39,506 nt of DNA from the NCBI GenBank assembly GCA_937922795.1, contig CALAJK010000110.1, positions 1 through 39,506 on the forward strand. Direction: 5' to 3'. The notes under the pieces are model-generated. The model saw only the letters and a program-made list of their open reading frames with translations. It ran no database searches and had not been told where the DNA came from. The position numbers were made by a program, and so were the translations under genes. Position 1 is the stretch's first letter. The number at the start of each line of letters is the position of its first letter. Below, piece after piece: positions 1 to 8,978 of the stretch. This DNA comes from an uncultured Anaerolineae bacterium (GTDB lineage: Bacteria; Chloroflexota; Anaerolineae; Aggregatilineales; Phototrophicaceae).

Positions 1-2069
1 AGCGCCGCCTCCAGCGCTTCCTGCCGCGCCTCCCCCTCCAGGACCGCCGCCAGGGCGGCGCACATGGCGGCGCGCTTCTCCGCCTCCGGCACGCGGCGAG
101 CCGTCGCCAGCGCGCGGGCGGGCGTCCACAGCCTTATCTCCACCGCCCGCGCCACCAGGGCGGGGACGTAGCCGCCCGCCAGGCTGTTGATGCTGGTGTG
201 GATCAGCGCGTACCGGACGCAGTCCGCCAGCGCCTCCGGCGCCTCGCCGGCCTCGACCTGCGCCAGCGCGCGCGGGCGCGCCACCTCGCCCCAGGCCAGC
301 AGCAGGTCGCTCAGATAGCCGTCATAGATGTGCCCGCTCTGCTCGAAGCGCCGGCGCAGCCAATCGTCCGTCGCGAACAGCGCCCGCAGGTCGTCGTCGC
401 GCCCGGCCGCGCGCAGGTGGTAGGCCAAGTGATCGTACAGGTAGCCGTCGTCGGCCAGGGTGTGCCAGGCCGCGCCGTCCGGGTTGTAGGCGTCCAGCAG
501 CGCCGCGTGCGCCTGGCGGCGCGCGTCGCCTGCCAGGCTGGCGCTCAGGTAGGCGTGTAGCACGTCGTGGAAGCTGAAGCAGGCGCTGGCCCGGTCGAGG
601 CGCAGGAACGGTCCGTCGAAACGCCGCAGCAGCTTGTCGGCGGCCCGCGCGCTCAGCCCCCCGGTCGCGGCCCACAGCCGGCTCGCGACCGCGGCGGGGA
701 CCGCCGTGTCGGTCGCAAAGATCGTCAGTTCGAACAGGCGCTGCCGCTCGTCCGACTCAAAGCGGCGCAGGCTGAGGGCGACGTTGGCGCTGAGCGCCCG
801 CTGCCGCCAGCGCGCCGGGTCGCCGGCCGCGTCGGGCGCGTCGAAGGTGGCAAACCCCTCCTCGCGCAGGCCGTCCTGCACCCAGGCCAGGGCGCGGTCG
901 AACGGCGCGCCGCCGATCATCTCCTGGCGCAGCTCGCTGCCAGCCAGGCCGAGCAGCAGCGGCCATTCGCCCAACTGGCGCGCCAGGGCGCGCAGGCTGG
1001 CGCGCTGGGCCTCGGTGAGCGCGCACCGGTCTTCGGGCACGAAGTTCACCAGCACCGCAGCCGCCTCGTCGCGCTCCATCTCGGTGACGTCCAGCCGGTC
1101 TTCGGCTCTGGCCAGGTATCGGCTCACCTCGGCGAAGCGGCTGGTGATCACCCAGGCGCGCCGGCCTTTGTGGGCGCGCTGGGGGTCTTGGCTGTCGACC
1201 CTCAGGAACGGCTCGATCAGCTCAGCCTGCCACACGTCGTCCAGCACGATCAGGCAGTCGCGCTCCTGCAGCAGCTCGGCCCAGCGCGCCCGAGCCTCGG
1301 CCAGGCTGTTGGCGGGCGCGCCGCCCAACGCGTCGATGACGGCATTGAGCGCGCGGGCGACGGCCGCCTCGCCGGCGTCCTCGCCCAGCGTCAGCCACAA
1401 GACGCCGTCCTTGAAAGCCTCGATCACCTGCGGCTGGCGGCAGACCGCCTGAACCAGCGTTGATTTGCCGAACCCGCCCTCGCCGATCAGTGCCCGCGCC
1501 CCGGCCAGCGGGCTGAACCCGTCTTCGGCCACCAGGCGCGCCAGCAGCCGCCGCTCCAAGTCTGGGCGGTGCACGAATTCGCCCGGCAGGGGGGGCACGG
1601 TGAACGGCACGGGGCGGCGGGGTGGCGGTTGGCGCAGAAATTCCAACAGGCGCTGCCAGTGGGCGGCGTAGTCCGCGAAAGCCGGATCCAGAATCAGCAG
1701 GTCCAGCCGGTCCAGCCAGCGCGGCACGAGGCGCTCGCCGCGCTCGTCGAGCCGCTGCAGCAGCCCCTGCTCCGGCACGACGGGCACGATCGCCGTGCCG
1801 ACTTTGCGGGCGTGCATCCACTCGTCGCGCACCACCTGCGAGCCCAGCGCGCCCTCAGTGAAGACCAGGATCATCACCGCCGAGCCCTCGATCGCCTCGA
1901 CGATGTTCTGCCACCAGCCTTCGCCGGGCGTCTCGCTCACCACATCCTGCCAGATGGTCAAGCCTTCGGCTTCCAGTTTGGCGCGCAGGTCGTGGGCGAA
2001 GGCGCGCCCATCAGCGCGCGAGTAGGAGATAAACGCGTCGACAGCAGCAGCCAGACGAGCAGCAGACAT
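1..2069 (-). CDS. TIR-NB-ARC (STAND) signalling NTPase, C-terminus beyond left edge
   Basis: The reading frame opens with ATG at 2069 and stays open to the left edge (689 codons visible). Residues 12-130 are a TIR domain, starting at FISYSRAD, with E83 in the motif VVRDEW at the place of the catalytic glutamate of NAD-cleaving TIRs. The NB-ARC ATPase follows: P-loop GEGGFGKST with K202, and a Walker B LIVLDDVW near residue 273. A winged-helix and helical region then contains FHDVLHAYL (an APAF-1-like pattern). From about residue 650 an Ala/Arg/Glu-rich helical repeat begins, of the kind that forms a solenoid sensor in bacterial STAND proteins, and it continues off the edge. STAND proteins sense a ligand through the repeats and oligomerise through the ATPase; here the TIR would be the effector, probably consuming NAD or signalling. 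A defence or cell-suicide role is inference, and the trigger cannot be seen. Confidence 0.88.
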   Translation of the reverse strand, partial: MSAARLAAAVDAFISYSRADGRAFAHDLRAKLEAEGLTIWQDVVSETPGEGWWQNIVEAIEGSAVMILVFTEGALGSQVVRDEWMHARKVGTAIVPVVPEQGLLQRLDERGERLVPRWLDRLDLLILDPAFADYAAHWQRLLEFLRQPPPRRPVPFTVPPLPGEFVHRPDLERRLLARLVAEDGFSPLAGARALIGEGGFGKSTLVQAVCRQPQVIEAFKDGVLWLTLGEDAGEAAVARALNAVIDALGGAPANSLAEARARWAELLQERDCLIVLDDVWQAELIEPFLRVDSQDPQRAHKGRRAWVITSRFAEVSRYLARAEDRLDVTEMERDEAAAVLVNFVPEDRCALTEAQRASLRALARQLGEWPLLLGLAGSELRQEMIGGAPFDRALAWVQDGLREEGFATFDAPDAAGDPARWRQRALSANVALSLRRFESDERQRLFELTIFATDTAVPAAVASRLWAATGGLSARAADKLLRRFDGPFLRLDRASACFSFHDVLHAYLSASLAGDARRQAHAALLDAYNPDGAAWHTLADDGYLYDHLAYHLRAAGRDDDLRALFATDDWLRRRFEQSGHIYDGYLSDLLLAWGEVARPRALAQVEAGEAPEALADCVRYALIHTSINSLAGGYVPALVARAVEIRLWTPARALATARRVPEAEKRAAMCAALAAVLEGEARQEALEAA

Positions 2070-2343
2070 TCGAACCTCTCCGCAAGTTGATGCATCCGAC
2101 GAGCTTCAGCCAGGCGGCCACGCCCGCGGCGCGCGCCGCTGACTATGCCTCGATTTTACCCCCATTCGCAGGATGCACGACGATAAGGGCGCGGTCCCGG
2201 GAAGCCCCCATCCCGCCGGCGCGGGCGCGCCCCGCTAGGACTTTCGGGTCAGGCGCTCCCGCCAGGCCGCATCTGGCGCTACACTGGAGGCGAGCGCGCT
2301 CAGGATCATCTTCAGCAGATGGAATAGGATGAGGACAGGCGCA

Positions 2344-3234
2344 ATGCGCAATCGACTGGTGCTGATCATGCTGAGTCTGCTGGCGGCCTGCGCCGGCCAG
2401 CCCGCGCCGGAGGCCGCCGAGCTACCGACGCTGGCGGCGCTGCCGACCGCCGCCCCCACCGATTCGCCGACCCCGCCCACGCCCAGCGCTACGCCGACGA
2501 CCACGTTCACCGCCGCGCCGACGGCCACCGCCACGCCCAGCGTCACGCCGTCCGCCACCATCACCGACACGCCCTCGCCGACGGCGACCGCCACGCCGAC
2601 CATCACGCCTATGCCGCTGCCCACCGCCGACAACGAAGGCATCGCCGCCCTGGCGGCGCTGGCGCTGCGCGCCACCATCGTGCCGCTGCCCACGCTGCCG
2701 CCTGCGCCGCCGGCGTTCATCCCGACCGGCGCGCCGCTGACGACCGCCTGCCCAGCCCCGCCGCCGGGCGGCTTCGGCGCGCTGACGGCCGCCGACCCGA
2801 CGCTGACGGCGCTGATCGGCTGCCCGGTGGGCGTGCCGCTGCCCGTCAGCAGCGCCGCCCAACCGTATGAGCGCGGCGGGATGCTGTGGCTGGCCGGGCC
2901 GCCGCCGGCCGTCTACGCCCTGTTCAACACCGGCCGCTTCAGCCGCTACGACGACACCTACAACCCGAACACCGACCCGTTCAGCGGCGGCGAAGCGCCG
3001 CCGCCCGGCCTGGTGGAGCCGGTGCGCGGCTTCGGCAAGGTGTGGCGGACGTTTCCGGAAGTGCGGGCGGGGCTGGGCTGGGCGCTGGCGGACGAAGCTG
3101 GGGCGACCGCCACCGTCCTATTCTTCGAGCGCGGGCAGATGGTCTATCTGCCGCAGCGGGGCGAGATCGTGACGCTGGCCAACGACCCCGGCGGGGCGGG
3201 CGGGACGTGGCGGGCGGCGGCGGGCAGCCCGTGA
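2344..3234 (+). CDS. Lipoprotein with Thr/Pro-rich linker
   Basis: The product has 296 residues. I place the start at 2344 because GAGG at 2331-2334 lies nine bases upstream and the protein then opens directly with a lipoprotein signal (MRNR, hydrophobic core, lipobox LAAC with Cys16). An in-frame ATG at 2329 is the alternative. Residues 25-90 are a low-complexity Thr/Pro/Ala/Ser linker like those of Chloroflexota surface proteins. The folded part runs from about residue 130 to the end and contains CPVG, QPYERGGMLWL, a run of Tyr/Asp and RGFGKVW...LGWAL. I have seen this pattern in uncharacterised Chloroflexota exported proteins but know no function for it. It is probably anchored to the outer face of the membrane. 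The gene converges on the TPR gene with a 10-bp gap. Confidence 0.8.
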   Translation: MRNRLVLIMLSLLAACAGQPAPEAAELPTLAALPTAAPTDSPTPPTPSATPTTTFTAAPTATATPSVTPSATITDTPSPTATATPTITPMPLPTADNEGIAALAALALRATIVPLPTLPPAPPAFIPTGAPLTTACPAPPPGGFGALTAADPTLTALIGCPVGVPLPVSSAAQPYERGGMLWLAGPPPAVYALFNTGRFSRYDDTYNPNTDPFSGGEAPPPGLVEPVRGFGKVWRTFPEVRAGLGWALADEAGATATVLFFERGQMVYLPQRGEIVTLANDPGGAGGTWRAAAGSP

Positions 3235-3244
3235 CGGCGGCGCG

Positions 3245-4195
3245 TCACTGCGCCGCGCCATCGCGGTAGGCGATCGCCAGCTCGATGTTCTGCAGCAGAA
3301 GGGGCAGCCGGTCATGAAGCCCCAGGCGCTCGAACAGGGCGTAGGCGGCGTGGAAATGGTCGATGGCTGGGTCGTAGTAGCCCAGGTTGCCGAAGACGCT
3401 GCCTATGCTGCTGAGCGCTTCCGCCTCGGCCAGGACATCATCAAGCTCGCGCGCCATCGCCAAAGCGTCGCGGTAGGCATCTAACGCCAGGTCGAAGTAC
3501 AGGTTCGCCTCAAAGTCGGACGGCGCTGCCCGCCCCAGGTCGCTAAGGATGCCGCCGATGGCGTTCATGCGCCGGGCGGCCGTCTCCAGGTCGCCGATCT
3601 CCCGGAGCACGGCCACCGCCTCATGGAAGCATTTGAGCGCCTCGGTCGGCTGGGAAGCGGCCAGGTAGCTGTCGCCCAGGTGGTTCAGGCGCACAGCCAG
3701 GCCGCGCTGGTCGCGGAGCGCGCGCGCCACCGCCACCGCCTCTTTGTGCAGTTCGATCGCCTGCTCTGTTTGTCCCAAATCGTCGTAGACCAACCCCAGG
3801 TTGGCCAGCCAGATGCCGCGCCCGCGGGCGTCGCCCTCCTCCTGGGCGATCAACAGCGCTTCATTGAGCTGGATGATCGCCTCCTCGCAGCGGCCCAGTT
3901 CGCGCAGGATATTGCCCAGGTTGCCCCGCAGGCCGTCTTCAGTCAGCCGGTCGCCGGCGGCGCGCGCGCAGGCCAGCGCCCGCTCCAGCAAAGCCAGCGC
4001 CTGATCGGGGCGGTTCAGCCGTTGGTAGTAGATGAGCGCCAGATTGCCCAGGTGGCGCGCTTCGGCGGCCATATCGCCCAACTGCCGCGCCCGCTCGGCG
4101 GCCTGCTGCAAATACTGCGCCGCGTCCGCATAGCGGCCGGTTTGCAGCGCGTCGCGCACCTGGCGCAGGAGCTGAGTGGGATCGGTCGCGTTCAT
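3245..4195 (-). CDS. Tetratricopeptide repeat protein
   Basis: The product has 316 residues made almost wholly of TPR helices. At least six repeats with a 40-residue (Kinesin-light-chain-like TPR_12) period can be read, for example LGNLALIYYQRLNRPDQAL, LGNILRELGRCEEAI, LGLVYDDLGQTEQAI, LGDSYLAASQPTEAL and IGSVFGNLGYYDPAI. There is no signal peptide and no enzymatic domain, so it is probably a cytoplasmic protein-protein scaffold. The partner is unknown. The start ATG at 4195 is preceded by a GGGGAGAG ribosome binding site. It lies 22 bp downstream of the nitroreductase-family gene on the same strand and is probably co-transcribed with it. Similar TPR blocks also occur in STAND regulators, but here no NTPase is attached. 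Confidence 0.85.
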   Translation of the reverse strand: MNATDPTQLLRQVRDALQTGRYADAAQYLQQAAERARQLGDMAAEARHLGNLALIYYQRLNRPDQALALLERALACARAAGDRLTEDGLRGNLGNILRELGRCEEAIIQLNEALLIAQEEGDARGRGIWLANLGLVYDDLGQTEQAIELHKEAVAVARALRDQRGLAVRLNHLGDSYLAASQPTEALKCFHEAVAVLREIGDLETAARRMNAIGGILSDLGRAAPSDFEANLYFDLALDAYRDALAMARELDDVLAEAEALSSIGSVFGNLGYYDPAIDHFHAAYALFERLGLHDRLPLLLQNIELAIAYRDGAAQ

Positions 4196-4217
4196 GGCAA
4201 CAGCTCTCCCCAGCGGC

Positions 4218-4850
4218 CTAGGCGCGGTGGCCGCGCCAACCCAGCAGCAGGATGAGCGCGGCCAGCCCGGCGACCGGCCACAGCCAGATCAGGTCGGCCG
4301 GCAGCGGCGGCAGCGGCGGCGGACTATCGTTCAGGTCCAGGCGGACGATGGTGAACTGCGCCGAGACGTCGGGCAGCGTGCGCGTGTTGACGGTCGCTTC
4401 GATGATCGCCCCCAGCACGGCGTCGTAGCGCGCCGGCGCTACCCGGCGAAACAGGTACAGCGCTCGCAGCGCCTCCGCCGGGTCGGTGACCACCTGGGCG
4501 CGGGCGGCCAGCGCCCGCCCGCCAATCTGCACTGTCGCCTGGGGGTTGACCAACAGGTTCTGATACCAGTCGGGGCGCGCGCCCCAGCCGGACACCACAT
4601 AGACCTTGCGCCCGTGCCGACGGAACTCGATGGCGGTACGGCGCGGCAGACCGCTCTTGCGCCCGCGGGTGGTCAAGACCATCAAGTGCAGCGGCGGCAG
4701 CAGGGCGCCCAGCCCCAACCGCTGCGCCGCCAGCGGGGCGCGCACCAGCGTTCGCAGCAGGCCGGTCGGGTAGGGCACGAAGAAACGGCCGTTGGGGCTG
4801 CGTCCTTCAGCGATCACATCAGCGTGCCGGAGCGTTTCAGCGGGGGTCAT
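4218..4850 (-). CDS. Deazaflavin-dependent nitroreductase-family protein with C-terminal membrane anchor
   Basis: The central part (motif LTTRGRKSGLPRRTAI, then GRKVYVVSGWGARPDWYQNL and NPQATVQIGGR) matches the F420-dependent nitroreductase/DUF385 split-barrel family, whose members bind F420 or a related flavin. The substrate is unknown. Residues 185-205 are hydrophobic (LIWLWPVAGLAALILLLGW), giving a C-terminal membrane tail that is uncommon in the family. I prefer the ATG at 4850 (210 residues) over that at 4895, because a TATACT -10 element lies at 4906-4901 and would start transcription at about the upstream ATG. The longer form would need a leaderless message. The TPR gene follows after 22 bp. 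Confidence 0.82.
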   Translation of the reverse strand: MTPAETLRHADVIAEGRSPNGRFFVPYPTGLLRTLVRAPLAAQRLGLGALLPPLHLMVLTTRGRKSGLPRRTAIEFRRHGRKVYVVSGWGARPDWYQNLLVNPQATVQIGGRALAARAQVVTDPAEALRALYLFRRVAPARYDAVLGAIIEATVNTRTLPDVSAQFTIVRLDLNDSPPPLPPLPADLIWLWPVAGLAALILLLGWRGHRA

Positions 4851-4900
4851 GCTAGGTCTCTCAGTCGTGATTGAGGATTGTGCAGTTTGTCGCATCTTTT

Positions 4901-4906
4901 AGTATA
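4901..4906 (-). promoter_or_regulatory. Candidate -10 element of the nitroreductase-family gene
   Basis: The minus strand reads TATACT, five of six matches to the bacterial -10 consensus, inside the otherwise GC-rich divergent gap 4851-5085. No convincing -35 box is present at 16-18 bp. The predicted start of transcription is near 4894, leaving a leader of about 45 bases before the ATG at 4850. The rest of this gap shows no further clear signal for the penicillin-binding protein gene. Confidence 0.35.
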
Positions 4907-5085
4907 GCGAAGTTTGTGCATGCGAATACTCCCAGAATATCGACTCCGCCTTACAGCCGCGTTAAAGCGTGGGCTGACCGTGTTCTGGACGGTGGTTGAG
5001 CCGCATAGACGGGCGCGCCCGGCGTGCATTAGAATACACACAGGGGACATACAGCGTCCTAAGTCTGGATAAGTGGAGTATTTGG

Positions 5086-8000
5086 ATGAACGACGACCTC
5101 GACCCGCGCCGACGGCCGGATGCGCCGCAGCCGCCCGATGATGACGACGACGTGCCCTTTCACCTGCCGTTGAGCGAAGAGGCTGCCGACCCAGACGAGA
5201 CTCCGCCGTGGAGTCCGCCGGTCGACGTGTGGGATCGGCGCAACCCCCAAGACGCGGCCAATATGCCGACTATGCCGGTGGGCCACGAACCGCACCCATC
5301 GGCGCGCACGCTGCCCGGCACTGGCGGCCTTGACCCTAATCCGGATTTCGTCGCCCATACCGCGCGCCACCTGCCGCCCACCCTGAGCCGGACACAGCCC
5401 TCAGCGGGCGCGCCGGCGGGGCAGCCGCCGTACCCCCAGTCATCGGCTGCGACCCCGGCCTATCCACCACCCCCGCCGCTGGCCGGGGCCGCCCGGCCGC
5501 GACCGCAGCCCGCCCGCCGCAAAAAAGTTAGGCTGGGCTGTTCGCCTGGCTGCCTGTGGGCGGTGGTGGGGTTCATGGCCATCTTCTGCGGCGGTTCTAC
5601 GCTGCTGACGGCGGCGCTCGGCCTCTGGGGCGTCAGCCGCGTCGAGCAGCTCGCCAACGAGCGCCTAGCGGCGGTGGACACCTACCAGAACTTCCAAAGC
5701 ACCTTCTTCTACGATCGCAACGGCCAACTGCTGTATGAGGTATTCGTCGAAGGCCGGCGGACGAACGTCCCCTACAGCGATTTCCCGCCCGCGCTGATTG
5801 ACGCCACCGTAGCCATCGAGGACGCCGACTTCTTCTCCAACTCCGGCATTGATGTGGCGGCTACGCTGCGCGCCTTTCTACAGTTCATCGGCCTGGGCGG
5901 GCAGCAGACCGGCGGCAGCACCATCACCCAGCAGTTGGTGCGCAACGTGCTGTTCGACTTCCAGTACCGCGCCGAACGCAGCGTCCAGCGCAAAGTCGAG
6001 GAGATCCTGCTGGCGCTGGTGCTGGCGCAGCGCAAGAGCAAACAGGACATCCTGGAGATGTACCTGAACGAGATTTACTACGGCAATCTGGCCTACGGCG
6101 CGGAAGCCGCCGCCCAAACCTTCTTCGGCAAGTCAGTGCGCGAGCTGTCGCTGGGCGAGGCGGCGCTGCTGGCCAGCCTGCCTCAGGCTCCGGCCGAGCT
6201 GGACCCGCTCAACCCCGATCCCGCCGTGCAGGACGCGGTCTACGCCCGCTGGCGGCTGGTGCTGGATCGCATGGTGCTGACCCGCAAGATCACCGAGGCG
6301 CAGCGGAGCGAAGCCCTGCGCCAGGGGTTGACCTTCACCAGCCCGGCGGTATCGTTGAAAGCGCCGCACTTCACCATCTATGCTCAGGCTGAGCTGAACC
6401 GGCTGCTGACCAGGCTGGGCTACAGCCCGGAGCAGATCGCTCGCGGCGGGCTGCGCGTCTATACCACTGTGGACTTGCGCCTCAATGACGCCGTCCAGCA
6501 GATCGCCCGCGACCAGGTCGCGCGGCTGGTCGCCAACAACGTCACCAACGCCGCCGTGGTCGCCCTCAAGCCGCTCACCGGCGAAATCCTGGCGATGGTG
6601 GGCAGCGTGGACTACAACAACGACGCCATTGACGGCCGGGTGAACGTGGCGACAGCGCTGCGCCAGCCGGGCAGCACCATGAAACCGTTCACCTACTCGG
6701 CGGCGATGGAAGCCGGGATGACGCCCGGCGACGTGATCTGGGACACGCCAGTCACCATCAGCGTCCCCGGCCAGCCCAGCTACACGCCGCGCAACTACGA
6801 CAACGCCTTCCACGGCCCGGTGACGATGCGGTCGGCGCTGGCCAACAGCTACAATATCCCGGCGGTGCAGACCCTGCGCCGGGTGGGCGTTGACCGGCTG
6901 CTGGAGCTGATGCGGCGCTTCGGCGTGCAGAGCCTATCCGGCGACGCCGGCCGCTACGGCCTGTCGCTGACGCTGGGCGGCGGCGAGATCACGCTGCTGG
7001 AGCTGACCACCGGCTACAGCGTCTTCGCCAACGAAGGACTGCTGGTGAAACCTACGTCGATCCTATGTGTGCTGGACAGCCAGGACAACATCCTGTACCA
7101 GTACGAAAACGGCTGCACCCGCGGCCTGCCCATCGCCAACACCGTCAGCCAGCCAGCCTACGGCCGTCCCGTGCTCGACCCGCGGATCGCGTTCATCATC
7201 AGCGACATCCTGGCGGACAACGCGGCCCGCACCCCGGCCATGGGCAGCAGCAGCCCGCTCAACACCGGCAGCCTGAAGACCTCGGTCAAGACCGGCACCA
7301 CCAACGATGTCAAGGACAACTGGACGATGGGGTACACGCGCAATGTGGCCGTGGGCGTGTGGGTGGGCAACAGCAACGGCGATCCGATGGTCAATTCGTC
7401 CGGGCTGACTGGCGCTGCGCCCATCTGGAACGCGGTCATCACCGGCATCTACAACAATCCAGAGTTTTTGCGGGCGTTCGCAGTCGGCGGTCAACTGCTG
7501 CCCGACCAACCGTTGCCGCCGGGCGGCCTGTCGCGGCGCGAAATCTGCGACGTGCGCCGGCTGCAAGATCCGGCGACCGACTGCAGCCGCATCACCGAGT
7601 GGTTCCTAGATACGCCCGCCGCCGTGCCAGACGCCGAGGGCAACCTGTATTACCCGCCGCCGCCCCCGCCTACCCAGGTGCCGGCGGCCGTCCCCGGCCA
7701 GCCCAACCCGGTCGAGGTGTCGCCGGGCGTGTACCGGGTGCTGGCCTTCCGGCTGGCGCCGGAGATCGCCAACCTGATCCAGTTCGCTGTCGCGCCGGGG
7801 CAGATAGCGCCGCCGCCGCCGCTGTACTGCCAGGTGCCGCCCGAGCTGGCCCCGCTGGCCGACGGCGCGCAGGAGCAGTTGTTCATCGCCCCGCCGCCCG
7901 TCCCCGAAGACGCCGCCGCCGCCGAGCGCTACGCCCGCGATCGTGGCCTGGCCTTCCTACCGACCATCGCCTGTTCGCCGGAACTGATGCAGGGTGGGGG

Positions 8001-8325
8001 CGGCTATGGTCCGGTTATCACCACCGCCGTCATCACCTCGCCGATCCCCGGCCAGGTGCTGACGCAGGAGACGCCGATCATCGGCACGGTGCAGTTCACC
8101 GCTGACCAGGGCAAGTTCTACAAGCTGGAGGTCATCGGCGGGCCGTTCGCCGACTGGGTGACCATCGGCACCACTCACACCGAAAACGTGGTCAACGGCC
8201 AGTTGGAGAACCTGTACGTGCCGGGGCTGGCGCCGGGCAACTACCAACTGCGGCTGGTGATCGTCGACCACGGCGGCGGCTTCCTGCAGACGCCCTACGT
8301 CGTGCCGTTCGTGGTAGCGCGCTAA
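5086..8325 (+). CDS. Class A penicillin-binding protein (transglycosylase/transpeptidase)
   Basis: This is a bifunctional peptidoglycan synthase of 1079 residues. The start at 5086 is chosen because GTGGAG lies seven bases upstream; an in-frame ATG at 4996 has no site. Residues 1-150 are a Pro/Asp-rich cytoplasmic head, and residues 157-182 form the membrane anchor. The GT51 glycosyltransferase domain follows, with catalytic E245 in AIEDADFF and the GGSTITQQLVRN motif near 277. The transpeptidase domain has S530-x-x-K533 (GSTMKPF), S588-Y-N590 and K735-T-G737, so all catalytic motifs are intact. After residue about 830 comes a long C-terminal part with Pro-rich spacers and a last domain of about 90 residues (GQVLTQETPIIGTVQF onward) resembling an Ig-like beta fold. 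That tail makes it longer than the usual 650-850 residues. It should polymerise glycan strands and cross-link stem peptides outside the membrane. Confidence 0.95.
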   Translation: MNDDLDPRRRPDAPQPPDDDDDVPFHLPLSEEAADPDETPPWSPPVDVWDRRNPQDAANMPTMPVGHEPHPSARTLPGTGGLDPNPDFVAHTARHLPPTLSRTQPSAGAPAGQPPYPQSSAATPAYPPPPPLAGAARPRPQPARRKKVRLGCSPGCLWAVVGFMAIFCGGSTLLTAALGLWGVSRVEQLANERLAAVDTYQNFQSTFFYDRNGQLLYEVFVEGRRTNVPYSDFPPALIDATVAIEDADFFSNSGIDVAATLRAFLQFIGLGGQQTGGSTITQQLVRNVLFDFQYRAERSVQRKVEEILLALVLAQRKSKQDILEMYLNEIYYGNLAYGAEAAAQTFFGKSVRELSLGEAALLASLPQAPAELDPLNPDPAVQDAVYARWRLVLDRMVLTRKITEAQRSEALRQGLTFTSPAVSLKAPHFTIYAQAELNRLLTRLGYSPEQIARGGLRVYTTVDLRLNDAVQQIARDQVARLVANNVTNAAVVALKPLTGEILAMVGSVDYNNDAIDGRVNVATALRQPGSTMKPFTYSAAMEAGMTPGDVIWDTPVTISVPGQPSYTPRNYDNAFHGPVTMRSALANSYNIPAVQTLRRVGVDRLLELMRRFGVQSLSGDAGRYGLSLTLGGGEITLLELTTGYSVFANEGLLVKPTSILCVLDSQDNILYQYENGCTRGLPIANTVSQPAYGRPVLDPRIAFIISDILADNAARTPAMGSSSPLNTGSLKTSVKTGTTNDVKDNWTMGYTRNVAVGVWVGNSNGDPMVNSSGLTGAAPIWNAVITGIYNNPEFLRAFAVGGQLLPDQPLPPGGLSRREICDVRRLQDPATDCSRITEWFLDTPAAVPDAEGNLYYPPPPPPTQVPAAVPGQPNPVEVSPGVYRVLAFRLAPEIANLIQFAVAPGQIAPPPPLYCQVPPELAPLADGAQEQLFIAPPPVPEDAAAAERYARDRGLAFLPTIACSPELMQGGGGYGPVITTAVITSPIPGQVLTQETPIIGTVQFTADQGKFYKLEVIGGPFADWVTIGTTHTENVVNGQLENLYVPGLAPGNYQLRLVIVDHGGGFLQTPYVVPFVVAR

Positions 8326-8539
8326 GCGTCCCCGTCCCAGGGTGAACGCATCTCAATTCGGCGCAGGTCTCCTCCCGAAGGCCGCTCCGGTTTGCCCGGC
8401 AAAGGGTTTCCAAGGTCTTTTTCCGAGAAGATTCCTCTGGAAATCATGCGGCTTTAAGGTGCTCGTGAAAGACTTCACTTTGGGATATACAGCAGCTTTT
8501 CGCGGTAGCTGAGGTTCAGATTCAGGGCTATCATAAGGT

Positions 8540-8568
8540 TTGACAGCGGTCACAGATTATGTTAGTCT
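8540..8568 (+). promoter_or_regulatory. Candidate promoter of the nuo operon
   Basis: A perfect -35 hexamer TTGACA at 8540-8545 is followed, after a 17-base spacer, by TAGTCT at 8563-8568, which matches the -10 consensus at three of six positions. The nuoA start lies 50 bases further on. The 293-bp gap 8326-8618 is visibly less GC-rich than the genes on either side, and I see no terminator for the upstream penicillin-binding protein gene and no coding sequence in it. Confidence 0.5.
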
Positions 8569-8618
8569 CTGTTTTGTTTATTGTTCCGAATTGAACAAAG
8601 CCTGCTGACGGAGCGACC

Positions 8619-8978
8619 ATGGCCTTACAGGAATTCGCCCCTATTGGTGTACTGCTGGCGCTGGCGGTGGCGATTATGGTGCTGGTCATCTTCCTCTCGC
8701 GCATTTTCGGGCCGCTGCGCCCCAGCATGCGCAAGAATGCGCCGTATGAAAGCGGCATGCGCCCCATCGGCCCGGCGCAGCGGCGGATGCCGGTCAAGTT
8801 CTATCTGGTGGCCGTGCTGTTCATCATCTTCGATATCGAAGTGATCTTCTTTCTGCCGTGGGCGGTCGTCCTGCGCGACTTGGGGATTTACGGCCTGTTG
8901 GTGATGGGCGTGTTCCTGTTCATCCTCACGGTGGGCTTCATCTATGAGTGGAAGAAGGGTGCGCTGGAATGGGAATAA
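8619..8978 (+). CDS. nuoA: NADH-quinone oxidoreductase subunit A
   Basis: The product has 119 residues and three membrane helices (about 9-29, 60-80 and 88-110). It carries the family signatures [21 protein letters not shown] and [13 protein letters not shown], the latter with the conserved acidic pair in the second helix. NuoA sits beside NuoH and NuoJ near the quinone chamber and its first loop helps to couple quinone reduction to proton pumping. A GGAG site lies five bases before the ATG. It is the first gene of the complex I operon, and its end overlaps the nuoB start by 10 bases, which implies coupled translation. Confidence 0.97.
   Translation: MALQEFAPIGVLLALAVAIMVLVIFLSRIFGPLRPSMRKNAPYESGMRPIGPAQRRMPVKFYLVAVLFIIFDIEVIFFLPWAVVLRDLGIYGLLVMGVFLFILTVGFIYEWKKGALEWE

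Noticed and set aside
567..1463. Plus-strand open frame of 298 codons opposite the TIR-STAND gene
   Set aside because: Composition is Arg/Gln/Ala-rich without domain signals, and the minus strand has clear TIR and NB-ARC motifs across the same bases.
4851..4895. Upstream start of the nitroreductase-family gene at 4895
   Set aside because: A TATACT -10 element lies immediately before it, so the message would begin at or after that ATG. The start at 4850 suits a normal leader.
7065..8105. Alternate-frame open stretch of 346 codons inside the penicillin-binding protein gene
   Set aside because: Same-strand shadow. The main frame carries the KTG motif at 7288 and continues to its stop.
8353..8553. 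Minus-strand open frame of 66 codons upstream of nuoA
   Set aside because: No ribosome binding site, no family similarity, and it overlaps the nuo promoter region.
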